A stretch of 64,000 bases of DNA from Ketobacter sp964016105 (GTDB taxonomy: Bacteria; Pseudomonadota; Gammaproteobacteria; Pseudomonadales; Ketobacteraceae): NCBI GenBank assembly GCA_964016105.1, contig CAXHEX010000002.1:310001-374000 (forward strand), in the 5' to 3' direction. Each line of letters starts with the position of its first letter. Within the stretch, counting starts at the first letter, position 1. The position numbers and the translations under genes are program-made. The notes under the pieces were generated by a model, which did not search any database, was not told the origin of the DNA, and saw nothing but the letters and a program-made list of their open reading frames with translations. This document shows, piece by piece, positions 20,101 through 29,920 of the stretch.

Positions 20101-23100
20101 TTGAAGCCTAAATTACGATCGTCAATTAAAAAACGCTGGAACTTCTGCAGTGCACTATCAGCGTCGAGCTTGGACCAATCGTACTCCTGGAGGTGTAAAT
20201 CAACCCGTTTATGCACTATCTGTAGGGGAACCGGTACATTCTCCCACAACAAACTGGTACGTAATATTTGGTGGCGGGATACCACCGTTCGCCAAGCGTC
20301 GAACATGGCTTTTTCATTTACCGCCCCGGTAATAGGTACCACCATCTGATCAAAGTAAACCCAGGAGTCCGGCTCATAGAGTGCATGGAACAGCATTCCT
20401 TCCTGTACGGGGGACAAGGGCAATACGGTCTCTACGCCCTGACGTGGTAATAACCCATCAATTTGCGTTTGATCGAGCTGGCTTAGGGGGAAATCAGAAG
20501 GCGTATATCCGCAGTGATCCCCACTGCAACAGTAATCGACAATGCGAGTTAACTCTTCTGAGAAACGCAATGACAATCGCTCAATGGTGGAACGCGCAAA
20601 TAATCTGGCCCCGAAACGCCAAATCACTTGTAATTGTCCATCATGTACTTTTGCACTGACCTCAATTTTGTACTTACGCTTGGCCAAAGGAGCAATTTCT
20701 TCCCCCGTGGACTCAGTGGTGGAAGACAACAAGGAGTCTGCGTTACTTATTTGATCGAGTTGACCCAGATAGTTAAAACTAACCTCGCTGTTATCCAGTT
20801 TACTTAGTTTGTTTTGTATGGCGCTATCACCCAGATGCTTTAACACCCCGAAGGTCATTCCCTTTCGAGGTATCGCTCTCAAGTTCTCTTTAGTGGACTT
20901 TATGGATAATCCAAGATCCGATTGAGTATCCGTGGACAAAATGACCGGATAGATGGAAGTAAACCAGCCTACGGTCCTACTTACATCCAATTTATCATCG
21001 ATATGTTCGCGGCCATGACCTTCAAGATCCAAAACTAATGATTTCCCCTCTGCAATACTGCACAGAGAACGGCCTAAAGCCGTAAGTAGTAAATCATTTA
21101 TTTCGGTTTGATAGGCAGAGCCCGCTTGCTTTAATAATCTAGATGTGGTGTTTGTGTCCAAAGCGCTTTCGACTAGTTCAACGTCGGCAATGGTATTTTC
21201 ACCGGCATAGTCAGCTAAAAGATGTCCGCTTGGGGATGATAAACTCAACCAGTAATCGGCATCTGCGGCTATCTGATCAGAATAAGCAAATTCCGTTAGT
21301 GCGTCTGCCCACTGCTGGAAAGAAGTGGTTTTTGAACCCAAATCAATACGAGCACTTTTTAACAGAGAACCCAGCGCCGTTTGCAGATCCTCCAAGAGAA
21401 TACGCCAAGAGAATACATCTATCACGAGATGGTGTATAACAATCAGCAACCGGGCTTCGTCCTCAACCCCCAAATCGAAATAAACCAACCTCATCACCGG
21501 GCCGTGCTCCAGATTGAGAGTCGCTTGTGCGTTATTAGACAGTTGCTCTATCTGTTCGTAGCGCAAATTAGCGGGTAATCCAGATAAATTCACAACCTCA
21601 AATATATCTTGCACAATATTGGTAGACTTTTTGGGAGCAACTACATACTGCTGCACTTCACTGGGAGTCACTTTAAACCGGGTTCTGAGTGCATCGTGCT
21701 GTAAAATCAACGCTTCCCAGGCAGCCATAAGATGATCAGGAGTTATGGTCTTACTTGTCTTCAGCAGCAGTGACTGGTTGAAATGATCGCTGCCCGTAAA
21801 CTTGGATTCATAAAACCATTTTTGAATTGGTGTTAAGCTGACACGGCCTTCAACCAGACCCTGCTCAGCAAGAATAATATCCTGTACATCCTTTGCAACC
21901 TCAGCCAATTCACCTATGGTTTGAAAATCAAAAATCTGCTTTGCGGTGAGATGCAGGCCAGCGCGTTTTGCCCTACTGATTATCTGAATACTGAGTATGG
22001 AATCCCCGCCCAACTCAAAAAAGTTGTCATGGATACCTACGGTATCAGCCTTCAATACCTGCTCCCAAATATCCACCAAAATCTCTTCTTTGCGGTTCCG
22101 GGGAGCCACATATTGATTAGTATTGCTTGACTCGTATACGGGCTCTGGCAATTTACGTTTATCTACTTTTCCATTCGCAGTAAGAGGAAACTCTTCCATG
22201 AAAACGAACGCAGCCGGCATCATGTGCTTGGGTAAGAATTCAGATGCTTTTTGTCTAACCTCTGTGATATCTAATTTGTGTTCAGATTTGATATAGGCAA
22301 CTAGCCGTTTTTGCTTGGCATCATCAATTTTAACCAGTACAACCGCGTCTTTAATCACGTCGACTCGAGTTAGATTAGACTCCACCTCATTCAGTTCAAT
22401 TCTGAAACCCCGAATTTTAACCTGATCATCGGCACGACCCAGAATCTCGATAAGCCCGTCTTCACGGTAGCGGGCAATATCACCGGTTTTATATAAGCGA
22501 GCCCCCTGGGTATTTGAAAATGGGTCAGGAATGAAAGACTGTTGAGTTCTTTCGGTATCATTGAGATAGCCTATGGCTACACCGTCGCCACCTAAATAAA
22601 TCTCCCCTTTTACGCCAATGGGAACCGGTTGTTTATTGATATCCAATATATAGGCAGTTGAGCCGGATATACTACGTCCAATGGGCACGTTGGAGGCGTT
22701 TTCTGGCAAATACTCCAACTCATTGAACGTGGAAAAGGTGGTATTTTCCGTTGGTCCATAACAATTCAATAAATGCTTGGGCTTATATTTGTTAAGTGCC
22801 AAACGTGTAATACTGGGATCAAGTGCCTCTCCGCCTATCATCAAAACCTTGAACTGCGAAATAATTTCCGGCTTTGTCGCCATATACATATTAAACAACG
22901 CCGTGGTAAAGAAACTCACATTGGTGTTGGTCCGCAGTATTTCGTTGAAAAACAACTCCGGGTTAAGAATCATTTCTTTCGAATAGATAACTAAACCGGC
23001 GCCATTCAAAAGAGGCGCCCAAATATCAAAGGTCGCAGCATCAAATGAGACATTGGAAAGATGACAAACCCGGTCCTGGTGCTCCAATGAAAAATAATTG

Positions 23101-26100
23101 GCATCCAACACCAAACGAATCACACTGAGTTGATTCACTTCCACACCTTTTGGCAGGCCGGTGGAACCGGAGGTATAAATGACGTAAGCAGTACGACTGG
23201 GGCTGGGTGAGAAATCCAACAGCAGATTTTCGCCACTGTAATTGCTACTCTTTTCCACCACATCTTCTACCAATAGCACTTGAGTACGTAACTTGCTGTT
23301 GCTGACTATAGATGCAATGCGCTGTGAATGGGCAGTATCTGTAATCACCACGGGAGCGGCAGTATGGCCCAGCATATAACCCACTCTATCATCCGGATAT
23401 TCCGAATCCAGGGGAACATAGGCCGCACCCACTTTTAGAACCGCAATGGTGCTTACGATCATCTCCACCGATCGCTCTAGCGCAATGGCCACCAGATCGT
23501 CAGCCTTAACTCCATTTTCAAACAAAAGACGAGCAGCGCGGTTGGCACGAATATTAAGTTCCCTGTAGGTAATTTCAGTATTACCACACACCACGGCAAT
23601 GTGTTCAGGGTGGGCCTTCACGTGTTTCTCGAATATCTGATGCAAACAGAGATTCTTGGGATAATTTGCCGGGGCTGGATTCCAATTGTGTAATAGGTTA
23701 TTACGTTCGTCTTCACTTAACATGGGGAGACGAACCAGTGGCACATCCGGTTGAGACAGCATTCCGTGAAGCAGTGTTTTCAAATGCTGTAATATTCTTT
23801 CTATGGCAGCATTTTCAAATAAAGCGGAATCGTAGGAGAGCTTCACCAACAGCTGTTTCGCAGGCTCTATTATCAGAGTAATTGGATAGTTAGTATGTTC
23901 GATCGTGGTTATATGACCAAAATCCAAAAGTTCATCGGCACTGTGAACCGCTTCCCCAACTGGATAGTTTTCAAAAACCAAAATGCTATCGAACAGGCTT
24001 TGATCTCCTGGCACCTCAGAATAACGGTGTATATCCACCAGGGGAGTAAATTCGAAGCGCCTTAGATCCACTTGCTCTTCTTGCATTTTTTTCAGAAGCG
24101 GTCCGATGGTACTACGCTCGTCTAACACTATTCTGAGAGGCAATGTATTGATAAACAGACCAACGATATTTTCTACATTGGGTAAATCTGTTGGGCGACC
24201 TGAAACGGTGGTTCCGAAAACCACATCCCGCTCACCACTATAACGTGCTAACAACACGCCCCAGGCGGCCTGCAAAACCGTATTTAAGGTTACGTGTTGC
24301 TCTCGAGCAAAATTCTGAATTCGGGTGGTAAAGCTCTCATCTAGCACCAAAGCGTTTTCTAGAAAAACTTTTTCGTCAGAGTTATTACCACTTTTAAGAT
24401 TGGGTAGGGGTGTAGCTGCCTCGAACTCGCTTAAGTAGAGTTTCCAGAATTGCAGGGCGTCACCTTTATCTACCTGTTCCAAATAAGATATGAAATCTTC
24501 GTAGCTTCCCGCTGACGGCAGGGTTGCCTCTTCACCTTTCACCAATAAACCGTAGGTTTGAAATACTTCGCCCATCACCAGGGGCAGTGACCAGCCATCA
24601 AGAACAACGTGATGAAAACTCCAAACCAGGCGAGCACGATTATCCGGCATATCAATCCAGGCCAATCGCATCAAACCGGGGTTTTCAAAATCAAATCCCC
24701 TTTGCCTGTCTTTTTCCAACCAGGCATCAAACCGCATTTTCTCCTGATTGACGTCGATATGGCGCCAATCAATATCAATCACCTCCATATCGATCTTGTT
24801 ATGGACAATCTGAAGCGGCCTATCCAGCTCCTGCCATAAAAATGCGCTGCGCAACGCTGGATGCCGATTTACCACAATGGCCCAGGATTGCTTCAACACT
24901 TCGCGATCCACACCACCAAGCACCTCAACACTTAACTGTTCGAAGTACACCCCATGGTCGTTATCAAAAAGGCTATGGAACAACATCCCTTCCTGCATGG
25001 GGGACAGGGGGTATATGGAGGTTATGGATTGGTTTCGACCCACCAATCGGTCTATCTGCCCCTGATCTAAACCAGATAAAGGAAAATCAGATGGCGTGTA
25101 ACCGAAAACATCCGGACGACTGCATTGGCTGATAAGTTGTTCTATGGCTACAAAAAATTGATGGGACAAATGTTCGATTGTTTCAGTGGTAAAATGTTTC
25201 TCACTGTATATCCAATCCACCTGCAATCGGCCATCCACAATATGGCTGTTAATACTGAGTGGGTGGGGTTCGTGACTGGCGGAACTATGCTCCTGCCCTC
25301 TTCCCTCCCTGGCTAATTCAAACCAGGTATTGTTTTCGATAATTGAATCGAACTGTCCCAGATAATTGAATACGATGTCTGCAGAGGGAACCTCAGAAAA
25401 CACATCCTTGGCCTGCTCAGAATAGTACCGCAGCGCACCATAGCCAAAACCTCGCCCTGGAATATGACGAAGTTGTTCCTTTATAGATTTGAGATTATCA
25501 GTGATGGATTGCCCATTCTGGTATTTCAACAATACGGGGTAAACCGATGTGAACCAACCTACGGTTCGGCTTAAATCAAACCGATCAGAAAATATCTCTC
25601 TGCCATGGCCTTCCATATCAAGCAGCGTGGTTACGTTGCCGCTCCAATCGGAGAGTGTCCTGGCCAACGAAGTCAGCAGCACATCGTTGATCTCCGTTCG
25701 ATACGCTTTATGAACATCACGAAGCAGCGCTTGGGTCAGTTCCGTATTTAAATAGGCCGAGTAGACCTGGGTGTCAGCTACAGTGGAGAGAGTTGCAGTC
25801 TGGTCAAACGGGAGTAGTGGCTTTTCTTGCTCCACTATTGCGCGCCAATAATTTAATTCGGCGTTGAGATGCCCGTACTCAACGAACTCTTCTAACCCAG
25901 CAGCCCATTGTTGATAGGATGTGGTTTTATAGCCGAGTTGAAGCTCTTCGCCAGCTTGAACCGCATTCAGAGCCCGTCCAAAGTCGTCCAATAAAATCCG
26001 CCAGGAGACACCATCCACCACCAGATGGTGAACAACCAACAACAATTTACGTTGGTCTTTAGGCAAAGTAATATAGCCCACCGCAAGTAATGGACCATTC

Positions 26101-29100
26101 CCCAAATCAAGACTGGCCTGAATTTCATCACAGGCGTGCTTGAGGGCGGATTCTATAGCATCATCAACCAGATTGGATAAGTCTTTTGGATAGAACCGGA
26201 AGTGGCTATTACCATCAGCCTGATCACTAAAAAATTGTTTAACACCTTCGGCTGTGCGTTGAAAGCGCAACCGCAAACTATCATGCTGTACCACCACAGC
26301 CGCAAGTGCCTTGCGAATTTGCAGGTCTGTTAGTTTACTTTGGGGCTTGATATTTAAAAGTACCGACTGATTCCAGTGGTGCTCGTCCACGAACTGCTGG
26401 TTAAAAAACCAATGTTGAATGGGTGACAATACAGATTCGCCCATAACCATTCCTTGCTCGGCTATGATAGGCGTTTCCACTTCACTGGCTCTTTCAGCCA
26501 ATTCTTCAATGGTTTGATTTTCAAATATTTGCTTAGTGGTGAGGTGCAAACCAGCCAATTTGGCACGACTGATTATTTGAATACTGAGTATAGAATCGCC
26601 GCCCAACTCGAAAAAATTATCCCGTATACCAATTTCGTCCAAATTAAGAACTTGCTGCCATATATTCGCCAGGATAATCTCTTTTTCCGTTCTCGGCGGC
26701 ACCCTTTGCAGCGCGTTTTGGTTTTCCAGAATGGGTTTTGGTAGCGCTTTTCTATCCAGTTTACCGTTTGCAGTAACGGGAAGCTGTTCCAAGGTTACGA
26801 AAGTGGCCGGAATCATATAATCCGGTAGGGTTTGCTTGAGTTCCGATTTTAATTCTATGCTGGTGGGCTGAATCCCCTCGCCAGGAACAATATAAGCAGC
26901 CAGGTATTTAACCCCAGGAATATCCTCTCGAGCTATGACAGCAACTTCACGTATGGTATTGATACTGCCAACGGCGGCTTCTATTTCGCTAAGTTCAATT
27001 CGAAAACCGCGAATTTTAACCTGCTGGTCGATTCGCCCCAGGTATTCAATATTGCCGTCGGGATAATATCGGACCTGATCCCCCGTTCTGTAAATGACGG
27101 GATCATCGCCGCTATCAAACGGATTGGGCAAGAATACCTCTTTGGTCAATTCATCACGATTGAGATAACCGTTAGCAACCCCATCACCACTGGTGAAAAG
27201 CTCACCGGGCACACCGATAGGTACCGGTTGCATGGCGCCATCGAGCACATAGACTCGCGTGTTTGCAATGGGTTTTCCAATGGGCACCGTGGCTCTTACG
27301 TCCGCAGGCCGCTTCATGGCATAGCAACAGGTGAAGGTGGTGTTTTCGGTGGGCCCATATCCGTTGATCAAGGTTAATTGCGGTAATTCATCCAGCACCT
27401 TTAAACACAGCTTTGGAGACAATACATCTCCGCCTGCCAGCAATTGAGTTAACCCTTGAAGCTCTTCAATATGATATTCCGCAATAAAATGAAACAAAGC
27501 CGCAGTTAACCAGGCGGCGTTAACCTGACCATTGCGTATAACGTCTCCAATTTCTTCGGCAGTAAGCTGCCCGGGAGGCGCAACCACAACTTTGCCACCA
27601 TTGAGCAGGGGAGCCCAGATCTCCAGAGTGGCTGCATCGAATGAAATGGGCGCGTACTGTAAAAACACCAGCCCCGAATCCATTTCCATAAAGTTGGTGT
27701 TTCGAACCAGTCGCACCACATTGCGATGCATAACCTCGATTCCTTTGGGCTTTCCAGTGGAACCGGATGTGTACATCACATAGGCCGCGGCTTTGGCTGC
27801 CACGGGTACGACCGGTGGTGCAATCACACTGTATTGCCCACAAAAGTCATCTAGATGGATCAGTTGATCAGGGTCAACCGGAAGCCGCTCAACCAGGCGC
27901 TGATGGCAGAGTATGACCTCAGTTTCAGCATCGTCGATCATGTGGCTAAGCCGATCCGCTGGATAGGCAGGATCCAACGGAACGTAGGCCGCCCCTACTT
28001 TTAAAATTCCCAGGAGTGCGGCAATAGTTTCGATGCTGCGCTCAGCGCACAAGCCTACACGGTGCCCTGCCCCAACGGACCTTTCTACCAAGCCATGGGC
28101 CACATGATCACTCAAGGCGTCCAGTTGAGCATAGGTAATTTGATCTTGGCCAAACTCAACGGCCACACGATCACCGTTCTGTTGTCGAATATCAGAGAAC
28201 ACCTGCACCAAACTGGCATCGCGTTCATACTCTCTGACATCACAATTCCATTGAAACAGAAGATTTTGCTTCTCTTCAGCAGACAGGTAGCTTAAATGAT
28301 TGATAGTGTTTGACGGGGATTGCACCACATCAGCCAATAAATTTTCGTAATGGCCAATCATGCGTTCGATGGTGGCCACATCAAACAGATCTGTTCGAAA
28401 CTCCCAATCACCTTTCAAACACCCTTTTTCTTCACGCATGTTAATGGTGATATCGAACTTCGAGGTTTCAGATTCTTCGGGTAATAATTCTATCTCCAAA
28501 CCAGGAATGGACATTGAGCTGGTGCTGGTGGCATTCTGCAATACAAACATTACCTGGAACAAAGGCGTGTGACTCATTTCCCGAGCAACACCCAACTCAT
28601 CCACAAGCCGCTCAAATGGAATATCCTGGTGATCGTAGGCCGCTGTGAGATTTTGATGCACTTGTTTTAAAAGTGATGTGAAACTGGGCTGGTTAGACAG
28701 ATCACTTCTTATGGCCAGTGTATTTACAAAACAGCCTATCAAAGGCTCCACTTCGGGCCGTACCCTACCCGCGATGGGCGTACCCACACAGATATCTTCC
28801 TGGCCACTGTAGCGATATAACAGCACCTGTAAGCTGGCAAACAGGGTCATAAATAATGTCACGCCCTGTTGTTTGGCGAGCTGGTTGAGCTTTTGAGTAA
28901 TATCCGCGGTCAGATTGAAGTGAATATTCTTACCAGAATAACTGTGCTGGGGCGGCCGTTGAAAATCCGTTGGCAATTCCAACACAGGAACACCATCCAA
29001 TTTTGTTTTCCAATAGCTGAGCTGACGGTCAAGTCGTTGACCAGACAGCCACTCTCGCTGCCATACAGAGTAATCCGCATATTGAATATTTAGATCCTTT

Positions 29101-29738
29101 AGCGGCGACCCCTTATCCTGGCGATAGGCATCGTATAACAGCGCCATTTCCTGGATGAATACACCCATGGACCAACCATCGGAAATAATGTGATGCATGG
29201 TGACAATGATCACATGCTCGCTATTGCTTAAGCGGATTAATCGAGTCCGCAGTAAGGGACCATTTATCAAGTCGAAAGAGGTATGGGCATCCCCTTTATA
29301 ACGGGCACGAATAACTTCGTCCTGCTCTTCTTTATCAAGAGGCTCGAGACTAATGGTGGGCAGTTCCCAGCGTTGATGTTCATTAACCAGTTGCCGACCT
29401 TGCCCTTCTTCAGTGACGAACGTGGTTCTAAGGATTTCATGACGACGCACAATTTCATCAAAGCTCATGCGTAGAGCTTCCACATCCAAAGCACCGCTTA
29501 AACGCAAAGCTGCGGAGATGTTGTAACTAGAATTGCCGGACTGAAGCTGATCGATGAACCATAAACGCTGCTGCGCATAGGACATGGCCAACCGGTTAGT
29601 ATCCCTTGGGAAGGGCCGAATGACATCCCGATTCGGCTCAGCGCCCTGATTTTTCTTCTTTTGAAGCTGCTTTAAAAGCGCCTCGCGTTGCTCTGGGGTG
29701 AGACTCGCAAGGCGGCTTAGTAACTTCTTGTCAGTCAT
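17196..29738 (-). CDS. Nonribosomal peptide synthetase 2: C-A-PCP-E-C-A-PCP-E-C-A-PCP
   Basis: A 4180-residue, three-module NRPS. The N-terminus (LTPEQREALLKQLQKK) looks like a short acceptor docking segment for NRPS1. Domains (approximate residues): C 45-480 (HHIISDG at 182); A 500-1000; PCP with GGDS; epimerase to about 1540 (HHLVVDG, EGHGR); C with the SPMQEGMLFH hallmark of D-donor condensation domains; A; PCP with GGDS; second epimerase with HHLVIDV; second SPVQEGMLFH-type C; A; PCP with GGHS. Specificity codes read by eye are DALWLGGTF (valine type), DAFFMGCTF (branched aliphatic, uncertain) and DAFFLGVTF (isoleucine-like, uncertain). Predicted contribution: D-Val, D-(Ile/Val-like), L-(Ile-like). 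The protein ends in an acidic tail closing with EEGSL, facing the TubC-type domain of NRPS3. No clear ribosome site precedes the ATG. Confidence 0.96.
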   Translation of the reverse strand: MTDKKLLSRLASLTPEQREALLKQLQKKKNQGAEPNRDVIRPFPRDTNRLAMSYAQQRLWFIDQLQSGNSSYNISAALRLSGALDVEALRMSFDEIVRRHEILRTTFVTEEGQGRQLVNEHQRWELPTISLEPLDKEEQDEVIRARYKGDAHTSFDLINGPLLRTRLIRLSNSEHVIIVTMHHIISDGWSMGVFIQEMALLYDAYRQDKGSPLKDLNIQYADYSVWQREWLSGQRLDRQLSYWKTKLDGVPVLELPTDFQRPPQHSYSGKNIHFNLTADITQKLNQLAKQQGVTLFMTLFASLQVLLYRYSGQEDICVGTPIAGRVRPEVEPLIGCFVNTLAIRSDLSNQPSFTSLLKQVHQNLTAAYDHQDIPFERLVDELGVAREMSHTPLFQVMFVLQNATSTSSMSIPGLEIELLPEESETSKFDITINMREEKGCLKGDWEFRTDLFDVATIERMIGHYENLLADVVQSPSNTINHLSYLSAEEKQNLLFQWNCDVREYERDASLVQVFSDIRQQNGDRVAVEFGQDQITYAQLDALSDHVAHGLVERSVGAGHRVGLCAERSIETIAALLGILKVGAAYVPLDPAYPADRLSHMIDDAETEVILCHQRLVERLPVDPDQLIHLDDFCGQYSVIAPPVVPVAAKAAAYVMYTSGSTGKPKGIEVMHRNVVRLVRNTNFMEMDSGLVFLQYAPISFDAATLEIWAPLLNGGKVVVAPPGQLTAEEIGDVIRNGQVNAAWLTAALFHFIAEYHIEELQGLTQLLAGGDVLSPKLCLKVLDELPQLTLINGYGPTENTTFTCCYAMKRPADVRATVPIGKPIANTRVYVLDGAMQPVPIGVPGELFTSGDGVANGYLNRDELTKEVFLPNPFDSGDDPVIYRTGDQVRYYPDGNIEYLGRIDQQVKIRGFRIELSEIEAAVGSINTIREVAVIAREDIPGVKYLAAYIVPGEGIQPTSIELKSELKQTLPDYMIPATFVTLEQLPVTANGKLDRKALPKPILENQNALQRVPPRTEKEIILANIWQQVLNLDEIGIRDNFFELGGDSILSIQIISRAKLAGLHLTTKQIFENQTIEELAERASEVETPIIAEQGMVMGESVLSPIQHWFFNQQFVDEHHWNQSVLLNIKPQSKLTDLQIRKALAAVVVQHDSLRLRFQRTAEGVKQFFSDQADGNSHFRFYPKDLSNLVDDAIESALKHACDEIQASLDLGNGPLLAVGYITLPKDQRKLLLVVHHLVVDGVSWRILLDDFGRALNAVQAGEELQLGYKTTSYQQWAAGLEEFVEYGHLNAELNYWRAIVEQEKPLLPFDQTATLSTVADTQVYSAYLNTELTQALLRDVHKAYRTEINDVLLTSLARTLSDWSGNVTTLLDMEGHGREIFSDRFDLSRTVGWFTSVYPVLLKYQNGQSITDNLKSIKEQLRHIPGRGFGYGALRYYSEQAKDVFSEVPSADIVFNYLGQFDSIIENNTWFELAREGRGQEHSSASHEPHPLSINSHIVDGRLQVDWIYSEKHFTTETIEHLSHQFFVAIEQLISQCSRPDVFGYTPSDFPLSGLDQGQIDRLVGRNQSITSIYPLSPMQEGMLFHSLFDNDHGVYFEQLSVEVLGGVDREVLKQSWAIVVNRHPALRSAFLWQELDRPLQIVHNKIDMEVIDIDWRHIDVNQEKMRFDAWLEKDRQRGFDFENPGLMRLAWIDMPDNRARLVWSFHHVVLDGWSLPLVMGEVFQTYGLLVKGEEATLPSAGSYEDFISYLEQVDKGDALQFWKLYLSEFEAATPLPNLKSGNNSDEKVFLENALVLDESFTTRIQNFAREQHVTLNTVLQAAWGVLLARYSGERDVVFGTTVSGRPTDLPNVENIVGLFINTLPLRIVLDERSTIGPLLKKMQEEQVDLRRFEFTPLVDIHRYSEVPGDQSLFDSILVFENYPVGEAVHSADELLDFGHITTIEHTNYPITLIIEPAKQLLVKLSYDSALFENAAIERILQHLKTLLHGMLSQPDVPLVRLPMLSEDERNNLLHNWNPAPANYPKNLCLHQIFEKHVKAHPEHIAVVCGNTEITYRELNIRANRAARLLFENGVKADDLVAIALERSVEMIVSTIAVLKVGAAYVPLDSEYPDDRVGYMLGHTAAPVVITDTAHSQRIASIVSNSKLRTQVLLVEDVVEKSSNYSGENLLLDFSPSPSRTAYVIYTSGSTGLPKGVEVNQLSVIRLVLDANYFSLEHQDRVCHLSNVSFDAATFDIWAPLLNGAGLVIYSKEMILNPELFFNEILRTNTNVSFFTTALFNMYMATKPEIISQFKVLMIGGEALDPSITRLALNKYKPKHLLNCYGPTENTTFSTFNELEYLPENASNVPIGRSISGSTAYILDINKQPVPIGVKGEIYLGGDGVAIGYLNDTERTQQSFIPDPFSNTQGARLYKTGDIARYREDGLIEILGRADDQVKIRGFRIELNEVESNLTRVDVIKDAVVLVKIDDAKQKRLVAYIKSEHKLDITEVRQKASEFLPKHMMPAAFVFMEEFPLTANGKVDKRKLPEPVYESSNTNQYVAPRNRKEEILVDIWEQVLKADTVGIHDNFFELGGDSILSIQIISRAKRAGLHLTAKQIFDFQTIGELAEVAKDVQDIILAEQGLVEGRVSLTPIQKWFYESKFTGSDHFNQSLLLKTSKTITPDHLMAAWEALILQHDALRTRFKVTPSEVQQYVVAPKKSTNIVQDIFEVVNLSGLPANLRYEQIEQLSNNAQATLNLEHGPVMRLVYFDLGVEDEARLLIVIHHLVIDVFSWRILLEDLQTALGSLLKSARIDLGSKTTSFQQWADALTEFAYSDQIAADADYWLSLSSPSGHLLADYAGENTIADVELVESALDTNTTSRLLKQAGSAYQTEINDLLLTALGRSLCSIAEGKSLVLDLEGHGREHIDDKLDVSRTVGWFTSIYPVILSTDTQSDLGLSIKSTKENLRAIPRKGMTFGVLKHLGDSAIQNKLSKLDNSEVSFNYLGQLDQISNADSLLSSTTESTGEEIAPLAKRKYKIEVSAKVHDGQLQVIWRFGARLFARSTIERLSLRFSEELTRIVDYCCSGDHCGYTPSDFPLSQLDQTQIDGLLPRQGVETVLPLSPVQEGMLFHALYEPDSWVYFDQMVVPITGAVNEKAMFDAWRTVVSRHQILRTSLLWENVPVPLQIVHKRVDLHLQEYDWSKLDADSALQKFQRFLIDDRNLGFNFKQPSIMRLNWVALPNQENRLVWSFHHILLDGWSMPVVFAELFSIYDSLVAGDSVSELPNPPRYQDFIHWQQSQDQAKAKAYWRDYLSGFTAPTPIPVKNSQALINQLEETQNVAAKYLEKEVAIGGNLLLGIQGLAKQSHLTLNHIMQGLWAILLSRYSNEHDVLFGTTVSGRPAELNGIESMVGLFINTLPMRMQVENNASFIDWLKLQQEKQTEAKNYEYSSLVDVQNCCETPLKQAMFESILVFENYPIDETLEQTQASLNIGTVEAFQQTNFPLTLIIIPGNELVLRFSYDSHSFSTDTIDRILVHIQQMLMAIESNPSIAIGDIPIISMGEHQKQVYGWNETERSFPSSVNLARLFTEIAKKRPENIACDFSGRLVTYDLLDRRTNQLARALIKKGVQAGDRVALCIDRSISMIEAVLATLKAGAVYVPVDPSYTKERIEYMLKDVGAEIIVVGANSLSVFDDLEPSLRHGLVESDVLTNEARSLPDGEVETSISTDSSDLAYVIYTSGSTGQPKGVCVPQVAVSRLVLNSDYVQFSTGDRVGHASNVSFDAATFEMWGALLNGATLVGISKEESLDPHEFGLKIKEKAISTLFLTTALFNALLKQDAQVFAPLKYCLFGGEACDPNVVSSMIESGNKPQHLLHVYGPTENTTFSTWYEITEVLPGANTIPIGKPIANSTAYILDSEQRPVPVGVAGEIFVGGLGLADGYLNKADLTAKSFVADPFKPSLKMYRTGDLGRYLDDGSIEILGRLDDQIKIRGFRVELGEVETAINRLPAIKENTVVVHQQPNTGKQLIAYCELVDPSNEPDVAELKAKLKQTLPYYMVPSALVYLGALPITPNGKVDKRALPEPTDADYVSTEYVSARNPIEATLIEIWQQVLEKERVGIFDDFFDLGGHSLLINRVAMQLKQKLSVDLPLRTLFEVPTIAALSEIISAVSISDSDLDQSEDLDDDFEEGSL

Positions 29739-29831
29739 TAATCGATGTGCCCGTATGGAAAGTGCGAAGCCGGAACCATAAACAAACGCAATAGATATGC
29801 GGAATTTGATCCAGATTCGCTATATAAAACT

Positions 29832-29853
29832 GGGCGGTTCGTTACAACCGCCC
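29832..29853 (-). terminator. GC-rich hairpin between NRPS1 and NRPS2
   Basis: A perfect 8-bp inverted repeat (GGGCGGTT/AACCGCCC, 6-nt loop) lies in the 182-bp gap between NRPS1 and NRPS2. On the minus strand it is followed by AGTTTTATATA, a moderately T-rich tail, so it could act as a terminator or attenuator within the cluster. Downstream genes may then depend on read-through or on another promoter. The rest of the gap shows nothing clear. Confidence 0.5.
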
Positions 29854-29920
29854 TTTATTGCTTTTATTGTAAACTATAATTCTATTTGCTTCCTGCTATG
29901 CCCCCCTAACCCCATAAGAA

